A stretch of 47,930 nucleotides of DNA. Source: Streptomyces sp. NRRL S-31. GTDB lineage: Bacteria > Actinomycetota > Actinomycetes > Streptomycetales > Streptomycetaceae. The stretch lies in NCBI RefSeq assembly GCF_000718775.1, contig NZ_JOCB01000063.1, forward strand, positions 1-47,930, written 5' to 3'. Shown here piece by piece: positions 33,315-41,759 of the stretch. The notes under the pieces were generated by a model that saw nothing but the letters and a program-made list of their open reading frames with translations, was not told the origin of the DNA and did no database searches. Each line of letters starts with the position of its first letter. The first letter of the stretch is position 1. The position numbers and the translations under genes were made by a program.

Positions 33315-34427
33315 TCAGGCCGGCGCCGCGGCGGCCTCCCGCACCGTCTCCGCCACCGTGTTGCGGACCTGGCAGTAGTACCCGGCCATGTCGTCGCGGT
33401 AGCGCCACGGCAGCGCGTTCACATAGCCGTCGACCAGCTTGAACTGCTCCAGCGCCGCCTCGTTGCGGTCCTGGAGGTGCAGGTAGAACGCCAGCAGGTG
33501 GCGCAGCTCCGCAAGCCGCGGGTGGGACGGGTCGGCCGCCGCCGCGTCCGTGAGCGCCGCCTCGACCCGGGCCAGCATCAGCGGGGTGTTGTCGGCGGCC
33601 GTGTCGTCCGACTCGTCGTGCTCGAAGTGCGCGATCAGCGGCAGCGCCGTCAGCAGGCTGCCCGGCGGCGCGTCGGCCGCCGCCCGCTCGGCGAAGTCGA
33701 CGGCGAGCCGCTCCGAGCCGCGCCACTTCGCGCACCAGTACTGGAGCGCCGAGTAGTGCGCCTCGTAGTGGTGCGGGGCGCGGCTGGTGATCTCCGCCCA
33801 GACCTTGTCCATCCGGGCGTTCGGGTAGCCGAGGCCGAGCGCCACCCAGATCTCCGCGACGAACGGCGTGGGGTCGTCGGGGTTGAGCGCCGCCGCCCTC
33901 GCGATCTCCTCGCGGGCGGCGGTCAGCGCGCGGTGGAAACCGTCGAACTGCTCCTGGGTCGTGTACTGCGCCTTCTTGCCGCCCCGCAGCTCCCAGGCGA
34001 GGAACACCGTGCTGCGCGCCCGGACCACGGCCGCGTCCGGATCGTCGGGCCGCACCGCCTCCCACGCCAGCAGCCACGCGTCCTCCTCGGCCGCGATCTG
34101 GGCGAGCAGGCCGACGAAGGCCGACCGGCGCTCCCAGTCCCGGCCGATCGCCGCGAGCCGCTCGGCGGCCGGGACCCAGTCACCGCCGCGCACCGCGGCG
34201 AGCGCGGTGGCCCACTCGGCGGGCAGCGGCGCGGCGAGGTCGGTGTTCTGCCGCTCGGCGGGCAGCAGGCCGAGCCGCTCCGCCGCCTCGGCGGCCCTGG
34301 CGGCGTCGTCCGTGCCGTCGTCGGGGGTCGGCGAGAAGAGTTCCCTCAGGAACACCCAGGCCAGCCACAACACGAAGATCGCGGTGGGCACGGCCAGGAT
34401 GCCGAGGATCCAGAAGAGGACGGTCAT
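33315..34427 (-). CDS. Membrane-anchored helical-repeat protein, paralogue A
   Basis: A 370-residue protein with one N-terminal membrane helix ([24 protein letters not shown], 4-27) and a long helical cytoplasmic or extracellular domain of TPR-like pairs (for example [37 protein letters not shown]). The segment [23 protein letters not shown] (216-238) followed by [18 protein letters not shown] is shared with the gene at 36406-37524, so the two are paralogues. The HH-WC-KW pattern reminds me of proteins annotated DUF4034, which is an uncertain match. It starts 37 bp after the stop of the M48 protease gene, so co-expression is likely. No enzyme motif recognised. Confidence 0.75.
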   Translation of the reverse strand: MTVLFWILGILAVPTAIFVLWLAWVFLRELFSPTPDDGTDDAARAAEAAERLGLLPAERQNTDLAAPLPAEWATALAAVRGGDWVPAAERLAAIGRDWERRSAFVGLLAQIAAEEDAWLLAWEAVRPDDPDAAVVRARSTVFLAWELRGGKKAQYTTQEQFDGFHRALTAAREEIARAAALNPDDPTPFVAEIWVALGLGYPNARMDKVWAEITSRAPHHYEAHYSALQYWCAKWRGSERLAVDFAERAAADAPPGSLLTALPLIAHFEHDESDDTAADNTPLMLARVEAALTDAAAADPSHPRLAELRHLLAFYLHLQDRNEAALEQFKLVDGYVNALPWRYRDDMAGYYCQVRNTVAETVREAAAAPA

Positions 34428-34464
34428 CGGGGGCGGTCCGTTCGTTTTCCCGGGGGCGGGCCGG

Positions 34465-36096
34465 TCAGGCGTTCTGGGGCACCGGCGGCAGCAGCGCGCG
34501 GAGCCGTCCGGTCTCGGGGTGGTCGGCGACCGCCGCGTCCAGGGCCGCCTCCAGCGTGGCCTCGGGACTGTCGTCCGCCGTCTCGGAGCCCCAGCCGGGC
34601 AGCCGCACCGACGCCGGGCGGGACCAGGAGAACTCCCAGTGCAGCAGCGAGCGGGAGCTGAACTCGGCCAGCACCATCGTGCGCAGCGAGCGGCGCAGCA
34701 CGGGCCGTACGAACTCGCGGAACGCCCGGCCCTTCGCGGTGGACGCCTCCTCGGAGAGGGGCAGTCGCTCCGCCAGCCGCCACAGCCGGCCGTCGTCGAT
34801 GACGTCCAGCAGCGCGGGCAGCGTCGCGGGCTGCCCGGTGTATGCGGTCAGCGCCTGGTGCAGCGGGGTCCGCGCGGACGCCAGTCCGGCGGCCATCGCG
34901 GCATCCAGCAACTGCTGCCAGTCCGCGGCGCGCTCGTAGGCGAGGAGGCGGTTGACGAGGACGGCGTCCTCCAGGGCGGCCAGGCTGCGCGCCGGGTCTG
35001 TGAGCAGGGACAGTGCCGCGCCCGTGCCCTCGTCGGCGCGTCCGTCGGCGGGCAGCGCCTCGATGCGGCGGACGCGCTCGGCGATCGGCGGGTGGGAGTC
35101 GTACGCCCCGGTCTGTTCCTCGGGCAGTTCCGCGCGCAGCTGGGCCAGTTCGGGCTCGCGGGCGGTGAGCATGCGGTCGAAGCCGCCGAAGAACTCGCCG
35201 CGCGGCGGCATCAGCCGGGCCGGCAGGCCGAGGGTGGCGTAGGACTCCGTGTAGAAGTCGTGGGAGGCGGAGAGCGCCGGGATCGCGCGCAGCGCCGACG
35301 CGGTGGCGTCGCGTCCGGCGATCCGGGCCGCGGCCAGGTCGGCGGCGAACTCCTGACCGCGCGCGGTGGAGAGGGACGCGCGCAGGTAGAGCTTGCCGTA
35401 GGCGGTGTAGATCGCGGCCATCGTCCGGTACGTCAGCCCGACACCGGCGGTGTCGATCTCCTTGGCCTTCCTGCCCTTGGCGACCCGCTTGGCGGACGCC
35501 CGCTCCTGCCGGGCCCGGTCGGCGGCCACCTTGTCGTCCGCCCTGTCGTGGAACTGGCCGATGACCCGGCCGATCTGTACGCGTCCGCGCACGACGAGGG
35601 CGGACAGCCGGGTGTCGCCGCCGGTGAAGTGCCCGAACTCGTGGGCGAGCACGGACCGCAGCTGGGCCTCGGTCAGACCGGTCAGCAGCGGGACGCCGAG
35701 GGTCAGCCGGCGCGGACCGGGCACCAGGCCGAGCAGCCGCGGAGTCTCGCTGACGGACGCGTTGACCTCACCGGTGAGCAGGATGCGGTCGGGGGCGCGG
35801 GTGCCGGCCGCGGCGGCCAGCTCGCGGACCAGCGCCCACAGCCGGGGCTCGTCGGCGTCGGTGACCGGGAGCCCGGGCGGGTCGACGCCCTTGGGGGTGC
35901 GCAGCATGAGCATGCCGCGTACGACGGGGACGGCCAGCAGTACCGTGACGAAGCCGACCTTCAGCGTGAGCGGGCCGTGTCCCCAGCTGAACACGAGGAC
36001 ATCGAGGCCGACCAGCGCGGCGAGCGGGACGAGGCTCAGCAGGTAGAAGCCGAGCAGCAGGACGAGAGCGCGCACCGCGCGCAGAGTTGCGCCCAT
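34465..36096 (-). CDS. M48 family membrane metalloprotease (HtpX-like)
   Basis: A 543-residue protein. Two N-terminal membrane helices (about 10-34 and 45-60) are followed by the zinc site LAHEFGHFTGGDT (His152, Glu153, His156) and the third ligand Glu in ARGQEFAADLAAARIAG, where the EFxAD pattern is standard for M48 gluzincins. SHPPIAERVRRIEAL downstream is the usual HPP motif of HtpX/Ste24 relatives. The last 170 residues are an extra helical domain not found in HtpX. The family degrades misfolded membrane proteins. ATG 36096 (MGATLRAVRAL) is preferred over the upstream ATG 36132 because of the GGGGGG-type ribosome site. It lies between two paralogous membrane-anchored repeat proteins on the same strand. 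Confidence 0.88.
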   Translation of the reverse strand: MGATLRAVRALVLLLGFYLLSLVPLAALVGLDVLVFSWGHGPLTLKVGFVTVLLAVPVVRGMLMLRTPKGVDPPGLPVTDADEPRLWALVRELAAAAGTRAPDRILLTGEVNASVSETPRLLGLVPGPRRLTLGVPLLTGLTEAQLRSVLAHEFGHFTGGDTRLSALVVRGRVQIGRVIGQFHDRADDKVAADRARQERASAKRVAKGRKAKEIDTAGVGLTYRTMAAIYTAYGKLYLRASLSTARGQEFAADLAAARIAGRDATASALRAIPALSASHDFYTESYATLGLPARLMPPRGEFFGGFDRMLTAREPELAQLRAELPEEQTGAYDSHPPIAERVRRIEALPADGRADEGTGAALSLLTDPARSLAALEDAVLVNRLLAYERAADWQQLLDAAMAAGLASARTPLHQALTAYTGQPATLPALLDVIDDGRLWRLAERLPLSEEASTAKGRAFREFVRPVLRRSLRTMVLAEFSSRSLLHWEFSWSRPASVRLPGWGSETADDSPEATLEAALDAAVADHPETGRLRALLPPVPQNA

Positions 36097-36405
36097 CGGG
36101 CAGATCCCCCCACAGGACCTCGGAAAGGACATGACAAGGCACGCGACCGGCGGCCGGCCGGTACGGAGGGTGCCGGGCCGGTGCCGCGGGTGGTGCGGTG
36201 TTGCTGATGTTGCGGTGAGTGGTGCTGGTGGTGCCGGTGGTGCGTGTGGGGGGAAGCGGGAGTATGCCCTACCGCAGGTCAGAAGGGCAATGTCAACAGG
36301 GGGTAAAGGCCGGTGTGCGGGGATTGACGGCCGCGCGGGCCGGAGCGGAGTGGGGTCGGGTGAGGTGGGTGGGTGATGTTCGGGGGCGGGAGCGCGGTGG
36401 GTCCG
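36097..36405. other. 309-bp gap upstream of the M48 protease gene
   Basis: Non-coding. The middle (36200-36250) is a G/T-rich simple stretch built from ggtg/gtgctg triplets, followed by a more A-containing segment (36260-36310) that could hold the protease promoter. No clear hairpin or gene. Confidence 0.4.
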
Positions 36406-37524
36406 TCAGCCGGGCAGGCCCGCCGGGCTGCCGCCGTTGGCCTCGTACCCGGCCACCGCCAGGGCGCGGTGCAGGGCGAATTCGGCGGCCGGGTCCTGGG
36501 AGAGGGTCCACGGCAGCGCGCCGACGTGCCCGTCGACGTGCACCAGCTGGTCCATGGCCTCCGCCCAGCGCTCGGCCCGGACCAGGAAGAAGACCAGCAG
36601 GTGCCGGACGTGCGGGAGCGTCGGGTCGTCGGGGTCGGCCTCGTGCACCGCGTGCAGCGCGCCGTGGATCGCCTTGGTGACGACCTCGCTCCGGTAGAAG
36701 CTCGCGACCAGGTTCACCTCCGGGAGGTGCTCGAACACCGCGAACAGCGGCAGCGCGGCGAGCAGCGAGCCACGCGGCGCGCGGGCGGCGGCGGCCTCGG
36801 CGAAGGCGTACGCCTGCTCACGTGAGCCGTGCCACTTCTCGCACCAGTGGTGCAGCGCGGCCAGGTGCGCGCCCATGTGGTGCGGGGCCCGGTCGAGGAT
36901 CTTGCGCCACAGCTGCTCGAACTCGGCCGGCGGGTAGGCCAGACCGCGCGCGATCGACAGCTCCACGACATACGGCACCGGGTCGCCGGGGGCGAGCAGG
37001 GCGGCCTCCGCGCAGATGTTCCGGGCCTCCTCCATGATGATCCGGAACTCGTTCGTGCCCGGCGTCGCCGTCCGCCAGGCCTGCTGCACCAGGAACTCGG
37101 CGTGGACGGCGGCGCCGCCCGCGTCCTTGGGCTGCTCGGCCCGCCACACCCGCAGCCACTGGCCGCCCGGCGTCTCGTGCACCCCGCCCGGCCGCTGCTG
37201 GAGCTCCAGCGCGGCGGCCCCGGCGAGGGACTGCACCCGCTGCCAGCGCAGCTCGCCCTCGGCCTCGGTGCCGGCCAGCAGCTGGGCCGCGGCCCGGTAG
37301 TCCCGGGTGCGCTGCACCAGCTCCAGGACCTTCAGCAGGTCCTCGTCCGGGCCGGGCAGGCGCACGTCCAGCTCCTCCTGGCGCAGGAAGCCGTAGTCCG
37401 CCGGGTCTGCGGCGTCCGGGTGTCCCGGGTGAACCCGCTCGATCGTCCCGCGCCTGCGCCGCAGGACCGGGAGCAGGACGACGCCCAGCATGAGCAGCGC
37501 CATCAGCAGCCAGAGAATCGCCAT
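36406..37524 (-). CDS. Membrane-anchored helical-repeat protein, paralogue B
   Basis: A 372-residue protein. One N-terminal membrane helix (MAILWLLMALLMLGVVLLPVL) is followed by a basic stop (RRRRG) and helical repeats. RAPHHMGAHLAALHHWCEKWHGS (212-234) followed by RAPRGSLLAALPLFAVFEHL aligns directly with paralogue A, as does the end (HLLVFFLVRAERWAEAMDQLVHVDGHVGALPW versus [32 protein letters not shown], aligned by eye). ATG 37524 is the natural start; the frame extends upstream, but those residues are not membrane-protein-like. It is on the same strand as the M48 protease gene, with a 309-bp gap. Function unknown; the invariant Cys and HH may matter. Confidence 0.75.
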   Translation of the reverse strand: MAILWLLMALLMLGVVLLPVLRRRRGTIERVHPGHPDAADPADYGFLRQEELDVRLPGPDEDLLKVLELVQRTRDYRAAAQLLAGTEAEGELRWQRVQSLAGAAALELQQRPGGVHETPGGQWLRVWRAEQPKDAGGAAVHAEFLVQQAWRTATPGTNEFRIIMEEARNICAEAALLAPGDPVPYVVELSIARGLAYPPAEFEQLWRKILDRAPHHMGAHLAALHHWCEKWHGSREQAYAFAEAAAARAPRGSLLAALPLFAVFEHLPEVNLVASFYRSEVVTKAIHGALHAVHEADPDDPTLPHVRHLLVFFLVRAERWAEAMDQLVHVDGHVGALPWTLSQDPAAEFALHRALAVAGYEANGGSPAGLPG

Positions 37525-37664
37525 GCCCCAAGCGAACCAGACCCCGCGGACAATTGGCGAACCCCGGCGCTCGCCTGTGGAAAACTCCCGGTCGGAGCAT
37601 GACAGTGACATTGCGGAACCCGACGATCACCTCCTGTCGGACGTCGGGAACCCGCCGGGCGCAT

Positions 37665-37670
37665 TAGGCT
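37665..37670 (+). promoter_or_regulatory. Possible -10 element of metB (near-leaderless start)
   Basis: TAGGCT ends 8 bp before the ATG at 37679, at the spacing expected if transcription starts on or just before the start codon. No Shine-Dalgarno is visible and no good -35 was found. Confidence 0.35.
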
Positions 37671-37678
37671 CGATGCAC

Positions 37679-38833
37679 ATGAGCGACAGGCATATCAGCG
37701 ACCACTTCGAAACCCTCGCGATCCACGCGGGCAACACCGCGGATCCCCTCACCGGCGCGGTCGTCCCGCCGATCTACCAGGTCTCGACCTACAAGCAGGA
37801 CGGGGTGGGCGGCCTGCGCGGCGGCTACGAGTACAGCCGCAGCGCCAACCCCACCCGCACCGCCCTGGAGGAGAACCTCGCCGCCCTGGACGGCGGACGC
37901 CGTGGTCTCGCCTTCGCCTCCGGCCTGGCGGCCGAGGACACGCTGCTGCGCACGCTGCTCAGCCCCGGCGACCACATGGTGATCCCGAACGACGCCTACG
38001 GCGGCACCTTCCGGCTCTTCGCCAAGGTCGCCGGCCGCTGGGGCGTTCAGTGGTCGGTCGCCGACACCAGCGACCCGGCCGCCGTCCGGGCCGCGATCAC
38101 CCCGCAGACCAAGGCCGTCTGGGTGGAGACCCCCTCCAACCCGCTCCTCAACATCACCGACATCGCCGCCGTCGCCCAGGTCGCCCATGACGCGGGCGCG
38201 CGGCTCGTCGTCGACAACACCTTCGCCACGCCCTACCTCCAGCAGCCGCTGTCGCTCGGGGCGGACGTCGTCGTGTACTCGCTCACCAAGTACATGGGCG
38301 GCCACTCGGACGTGGTCGGCGGTGCGCTGGTCGTCTCCGACCAGGAGCTGGGCGAGGAGCTGGCCTACCACCAGAACGCGATGGGCGCCGTCTCGGGCCC
38401 CTTCGACTCCTGGCTGGTGCTGCGCGGCACCAAGACCCTCGCGGTCCGCATGGACCGGCACAGCGAGAACGCCACGAAGATGGCCGACATGCTGACCCGG
38501 CACCCGCGCGTGACTAGCGTGAGCTACCCCGGACTGCCCGACCACCCCGGCCACGAGGTCGCCGTCAAGCAGATGCGCGCGTTCGGCGGCATGGTGTCGT
38601 TCCGGGTCGCGGGCGGCGAGGAGGCCGCGCTGGAGGTGTGCAACCGGGCCAAGGTGTTCACCCTGGGCGAGTCCCTCGGCGGCGTCGAGTCCCTCATCGA
38701 GCACCCCGGCCGGATGACGCACGCCTCCGTCGCCGGCTCCCAGCTGGAGGTCCCGGCCGACCTGGTGCGCCTGTCCGTCGGCATCGAGAACGTCGACGAC
38801 CTGCTGGAGGACATCAAGCAGGCCCTCGGCTAG
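37679..38833 (+). CDS. metB: Cystathionine gamma-synthase (PLP)
   Basis: A 384-residue enzyme of the trans-sulfuration family that joins an activated homoserine with cysteine to cystathionine on the way to methionine. The PLP lysine is Lys204 in YSLTKYMGGHSD; other marks are YEYSRSANPTR (50-60), FASGLAAED, VWVETPSNPLL (147-157) and the C-terminal RLSVGIENVDDLLEDI. Cystathionine gamma-lyase and beta-lyase share these motifs; Streptomyces convention and neighbour genes favour the synthase, but lyase activity cannot be excluded from sequence. ATG 37679 (MSDRHISDHF) is preferred over 37673 and over the long 5' extension from 37490, which runs into the divergent gene. Confidence 0.9.
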   Translation: MSDRHISDHFETLAIHAGNTADPLTGAVVPPIYQVSTYKQDGVGGLRGGYEYSRSANPTRTALEENLAALDGGRRGLAFASGLAAEDTLLRTLLSPGDHMVIPNDAYGGTFRLFAKVAGRWGVQWSVADTSDPAAVRAAITPQTKAVWVETPSNPLLNITDIAAVAQVAHDAGARLVVDNTFATPYLQQPLSLGADVVVYSLTKYMGGHSDVVGGALVVSDQELGEELAYHQNAMGAVSGPFDSWLVLRGTKTLAVRMDRHSENATKMADMLTRHPRVTSVSYPGLPDHPGHEVAVKQMRAFGGMVSFRVAGGEEAALEVCNRAKVFTLGESLGGVESLIEHPGRMTHASVAGSQLEVPADLVRLSVGIENVDDLLEDIKQALG

Positions 38834-38862
38834 TCCCTGGGGGCAGGCGCCGCCGGCCGCTG

Positions 38863-39111
38863 TCACCAGCCGGTGACCGGTGGGGTCGTCCGCGTGGACG
38901 GCTCCACCCAGGGGTGCGCGCCGGCCGCCCACACGGCGAACGCGACGGCCGCCGCGCACGCCGGCAGCCACAGCACCCGGCGGACCAGTCGCCGGCGGCG
39001 CAGCAGCCGGTCCCCGCGCCGTACCGCGTCCGCGTGCAGCTCCGGCGGCACCGGCGCCACGGCCCGCCGCATGGCATCGCGTACGGCGGCCTCCCGCTCC
39101 TCCCGCTTCAC
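38863..39111 (-). CDS. Small single-pass membrane protein next to a sigma-like gene
   Basis: An 82-residue protein with a highly charged N-terminal 45 residues (KREEREAAVRDAMRRAV...VRRGDRLLRRRRLVRR), one membrane helix (VLWLPACAAAVAFAVWAAGA) and a short outside tail ending PPVTGW. It starts 22 bp after the stop of the ECF-like gene on the same strand, with a GTG-GTG doublet preceded by GGGAGGGC; the second GTG (39111) has the better spacing. The position and topology are those of a very short anti-sigma factor or partner, but there is no zinc-binding HxxxCxxC. Convergent with metB, 29 bp away. Confidence 0.65.
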   Translation of the reverse strand: MKREEREAAVRDAMRRAVAPVPPELHADAVRRGDRLLRRRRLVRRVLWLPACAAAVAFAVWAAGAHPWVEPSTRTTPPVTGW

Positions 39112-39133
39112 CACGCCCTCCCGCGCGCGCGGG

Positions 39134-39637
39134 TCATGAGGGGGCCGTCCTCGGGGCCGCCGGCCGGGCGGCCGTCCGGTGCGCGGGGTGCAGCACGGTG
39201 GCCGTCGCGCGGTCGCAGAGGGTGTGGACGTACTCCGCGGGCAGGCCGAGCAGGGCCGCCGCCTGCTCCTCGGCCAGGCCCTCGTACAGCCGCAGGACCA
39301 GGACCAGGCGTTCCCGCGCGGTCAGTACGGCGAGCGGGCCGCAGGGACCGGGCCGGGCCCGGCCGAGGACGCCGTACCGGTACCAGGCGGCCCGCGCGAA
39401 GCGCGTGGCGAGGTACTGGCGGGCACGGTCGTACGGGTCCTCGCCGCGCAGCCGGTCCCACCGGGCATAGGTGTGCGCGAGCGCGAGCGTCAGCAGGCGC
39501 CGCGCGCGCGGGTTGACGTCCGGCGGCTCCGCCGTGAGCAGCGTGGCCGCGGTCAGCAGGCGCCCCGCCGCACCCGCGACGAACGCCTCGAACTCCCGTG
39601 CCCGACGGGCATCGTGGCCCGATCGTCGTTCACGCAC
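39134..39637 (-). CDS. Diverged ECF sigma factor-like protein
   Basis: A protein of about 167 residues. FEAFVAGAAGRLLTAATLLTA and LALAHTYARWDRLRGEDPYDRARQYLATRFARAAW (two successive stretches) keep the outline of ECF sigma region 2 of the Streptomyces SigE-like group, but the acidic AEDLVQ core is missing, replaced by EPPDVNPRAR. Region 4 is clearer: LTARERLVLVLRLYEGLAEEQAAALLGLP followed by VHTLCDRATATVL, a sigma-70 region 4 helix-turn-helix. It may be a weak sigma factor or one that has lost core binding. Starts are GTG 39640 or 39637 behind GGGGAGGC. The next gene, 22 bp on, is a tiny membrane protein. Confidence 0.65.
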   Translation of the reverse strand: MRERRSGHDARRAREFEAFVAGAAGRLLTAATLLTAEPPDVNPRARRLLTLALAHTYARWDRLRGEDPYDRARQYLATRFARAAWYRYGVLGRARPGPCGPLAVLTARERLVLVLRLYEGLAEEQAAALLGLPAEYVHTLCDRATATVLHPAHRTAARPAAPRTAPS

Positions 39638-39737
39638 CACGCCTCCCCGCGACGGGGTCCTGTGCGGACCCGGTCTCATACAGGGCCGTCGGCGGCCCGG
39701 GGTCAAGACGTGGGAACCCCCCGGTGCGCGCGGGCCC

Positions 39738-40244
39738 TCAGGAGGCCGGGGCCGGCGGCTGCTCCGCCGCCGGGACGCCCTGCACCGCCATTCGCGCGGA
39801 GAGGGCGTGATTGAAGCGGGTCAGGAGCGTGCAGAAGTGCTCGCGCTCCTCCGGCGCCCAGTCGTGTGTCAGCTCGGCCATGAGCTGACGCCTGGACGAG
39901 CGCACCTCCTCCAGCCGGGCGGCCCCGCGCGGCGACAGCTGGAGCACCACCGCGCGCCCGTCCTCCGGGTGCGAGGTGCGCTTGACCAGCCCGGTGTCGA
40001 CCAGGGGCGCCACCTGCCGGGTGACCGTGGAGGAGTCGATGCCCATGCTCGCGGCGAGCGCCTTGACGCCCATCGGGCCCTCGTTGTCGAGGCGGTTGAG
40101 CAGCAGGTAGGCGGCGCGGTCCATGGAGTTGCGCACCTGGCCCACGCCGCCGAGCCGTGTCTGTTCGGCACGGCGGGCGAACACCGCCACCTCGTGCTGA
40201 AGGGTGTCGAGAAGACCGGTGTCACCGACGGTCGTCATGTCCAT
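39738..40244 (-). CDS. MarR-family transcriptional regulator
   Basis: A cytosolic dimeric regulator of about 168 residues. RAAYLLLNRLDNEGPMGVKALAASMGIDSSTVTRQVAPLVDTGLVKR (read as consecutive segments) is the MarR helix-turn-helix, and HPEDGRAVVLQLSPRG is its beta wing with the conserved DGR. The N-terminal and C-terminal helices (LLDTLQHEVAVFARRAEQ and FCTLLTRFNHALSARM) form the dimer interface. In-frame ATGs exist at 40268, 40250, 40244 and 40238; 40244 has GGA 5 nt upstream and is my choice, with low certainty. It is divergent from ilvA across about 170 bp, which it might regulate. No ligand-binding clue. Confidence 0.88.
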   Translation of the reverse strand: MDMTTVGDTGLLDTLQHEVAVFARRAEQTRLGGVGQVRNSMDRAAYLLLNRLDNEGPMGVKALAASMGIDSSTVTRQVAPLVDTGLVKRTSHPEDGRAVVLQLSPRGAARLEEVRSSRRQLMAELTHDWAPEEREHFCTLLTRFNHALSARMAVQGVPAAEQPPAPAS

Positions 40245-40413
40245 CGACATTCCAGGTGTTGTGGGCATGGCCGGGGGCTCGCTTCATGAAGGGCTGCTGG
40301 GTTGGGGGACAGGTTACGCGGCCCGGCGCCGGGCCGTGGGGGCGCTGCGCAAACCCGGTCTCGCAGCTTGGTCAGGCCCGTCGCGCGCGGAGGCGAACTG
40401 CGATGCTGGAGGC

Positions 40414-41643
40414 ATGAACCACCGCACGGCCATACCCTCGCGTTCCGTCACCCTCGACGATGTGCGCGGCGCCCAGCGGATGCTCTCGGGCGTGGCACGG
40501 GTGACCGCGCTGGAGGGCAGCCGGCACCTGTCCCGGCTGGTCGGTGCGCCGGTGCACCTGAAGTGCGAGAACCTCCAGCGGACCGGCTCGTTCAAACTGC
40601 GCGGCGCCTACGTGCGGATCGCCGGGCTGCTGCCGGAGGAGCGGGCCGCCGGGGTGGTGGCCGCGAGCGCCGGCAACCACGCGCAGGGCGTGGCGCTGGC
40701 CTCCTCGCTGCTGGGTGTGCACGCCACGGTGTTCATGCCCGAGGGCGCCCCGCTGCCGAAGGTGAGCGCGACCCGGGAGTACGGCGCCGAAGTGCGCCTG
40801 TACGGCCAGGTGGTCGACGAGACGCTGACCGCCGCCGCGGAGTACGCGGCCGAGACCGGCGCGGTCTTCATCCACCCCTTCGACCACCCGGACGTGATCG
40901 CCGGACAGGGCACGGTCGGCCTGGAGATCCTTCAGCAGTGCCCGGAGGTCCGCACGATCGTCGTCGGCATGGGCGGCGGCGGGCTGGCGGCCGGGATCGC
41001 GGTGGCGGTGAAGGCGGTCCGGCCGGACGTCCGGGTCGTCGGCGTGCAGGCGGAGGGTGCCGCCTGCTACCCGCCCTCGCTGGCCGCCGGGCACCCGGTG
41101 TCGCTGCCGAACCCGACGACGATGGCCGACGGCATCAAGGTGGGGCGGCCGGGCGCGGTGCCGTTCGGGATCGTCGGCGAGCTGGTCGACGAGGTGCGCA
41201 CGGTCAGCGAGGACCAGCTGTCCGCGGCGCTGCTGCTCTGTCTGGAGCGGGCCAAGCTGGTCGTGGAGCCGGCCGGGGCGAGCCCGGTGGCCGCGCTGCT
41301 GGCCGCGCCGGACGCCTTCGAGGGCCCGGTCGTCGCGGTGCTCTCCGGCGGCAACGTCGATCCGGTGCTGATGCAGCGCGTGCTGCGGCACGGCATGGCC
41401 GCGCAGGGCCGCTACCTGGCCGTACGGCTGCGGCTGACGGACCGGCCGGGTGCGCTCGCCACGCTCCTCGGGGTGCTGTCGGCGGCCGACGCCAACGTCC
41501 TCGACGTGAGCCACGTCCGTACCGACCCGCGCCTCGGGCTCACGGAGGCGGAGGTGGAGCTGCACCTGGAGACGAAGGGTCCGGCGCACTGCGTGGAGCT
41601 CGGCCGGGCCCTGGAGAACGCCGGCTACCCGGTCATCGGCTGA
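40414..41643 (+). CDS. ilvA: Threonine ammonia-lyase (threonine dehydratase) with ACT-like domain
   Basis: A 409-residue PLP enzyme converting threonine to 2-oxobutanoate and ammonia. The cofactor Lys61 is in RTGSFKLRGAY. Other marks are ASAGNHAQGVA, EGAPLPKV, HPFDHPDVIAGQGTVGLEI, the glycine loop GMGGGGLAAG, and SGGNVDP near 315. The final 80 residues (YLAVRLRLTDRPGALATLL, then VLDVSHVRTDPRLGLTEAEVELHLETKG) form a single ACT-like domain, as in catabolic/serine-threonine deaminases, where it allows allosteric control; two-domain, Ile-inhibited IlvA is longer. ATG 40414 has GGAGGC at optimal distance. The MarR regulator is divergent. Confidence 0.93.
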   Translation: MNHRTAIPSRSVTLDDVRGAQRMLSGVARVTALEGSRHLSRLVGAPVHLKCENLQRTGSFKLRGAYVRIAGLLPEERAAGVVAASAGNHAQGVALASSLLGVHATVFMPEGAPLPKVSATREYGAEVRLYGQVVDETLTAAAEYAAETGAVFIHPFDHPDVIAGQGTVGLEILQQCPEVRTIVVGMGGGGLAAGIAVAVKAVRPDVRVVGVQAEGAACYPPSLAAGHPVSLPNPTTMADGIKVGRPGAVPFGIVGELVDEVRTVSEDQLSAALLLCLERAKLVVEPAGASPVAALLAAPDAFEGPVVAVLSGGNVDPVLMQRVLRHGMAAQGRYLAVRLRLTDRPGALATLLGVLSAADANVLDVSHVRTDPRLGLTEAEVELHLETKGPAHCVELGRALENAGYPVIG

Positions 41644-41704
41644 CCCTTCCCGGCCGGTCCCCCGGCCATCCCTTCGGGTGAAGTCGCTCCGCGGGTACGA
41701 CGAA

Positions 41705-41737
41705 GCCCCCGGCGGGCCCTCGCGGGCCGCCGGGGGC
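41705..41737. terminator. Bidirectional terminator between ilvA and greA
   Basis: An 11-bp perfect stem (gcccccggcgg / ccgccgggggc), extendable with one bulge, and an 11-nt loop lie 61 bp after ilvA and 22 bp before the convergent greA stop. Confidence 0.8.
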
Positions 41738-41759
41738 GGGAAGCGAACCGGAGGCCGGA

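Noticed and set aside
37525..37678. SAM or cobalamin riboswitch before metB
   Set aside because: The gap to the start is 154 bp, with a probable -10 right at the start codon and no recognisable riboswitch core.
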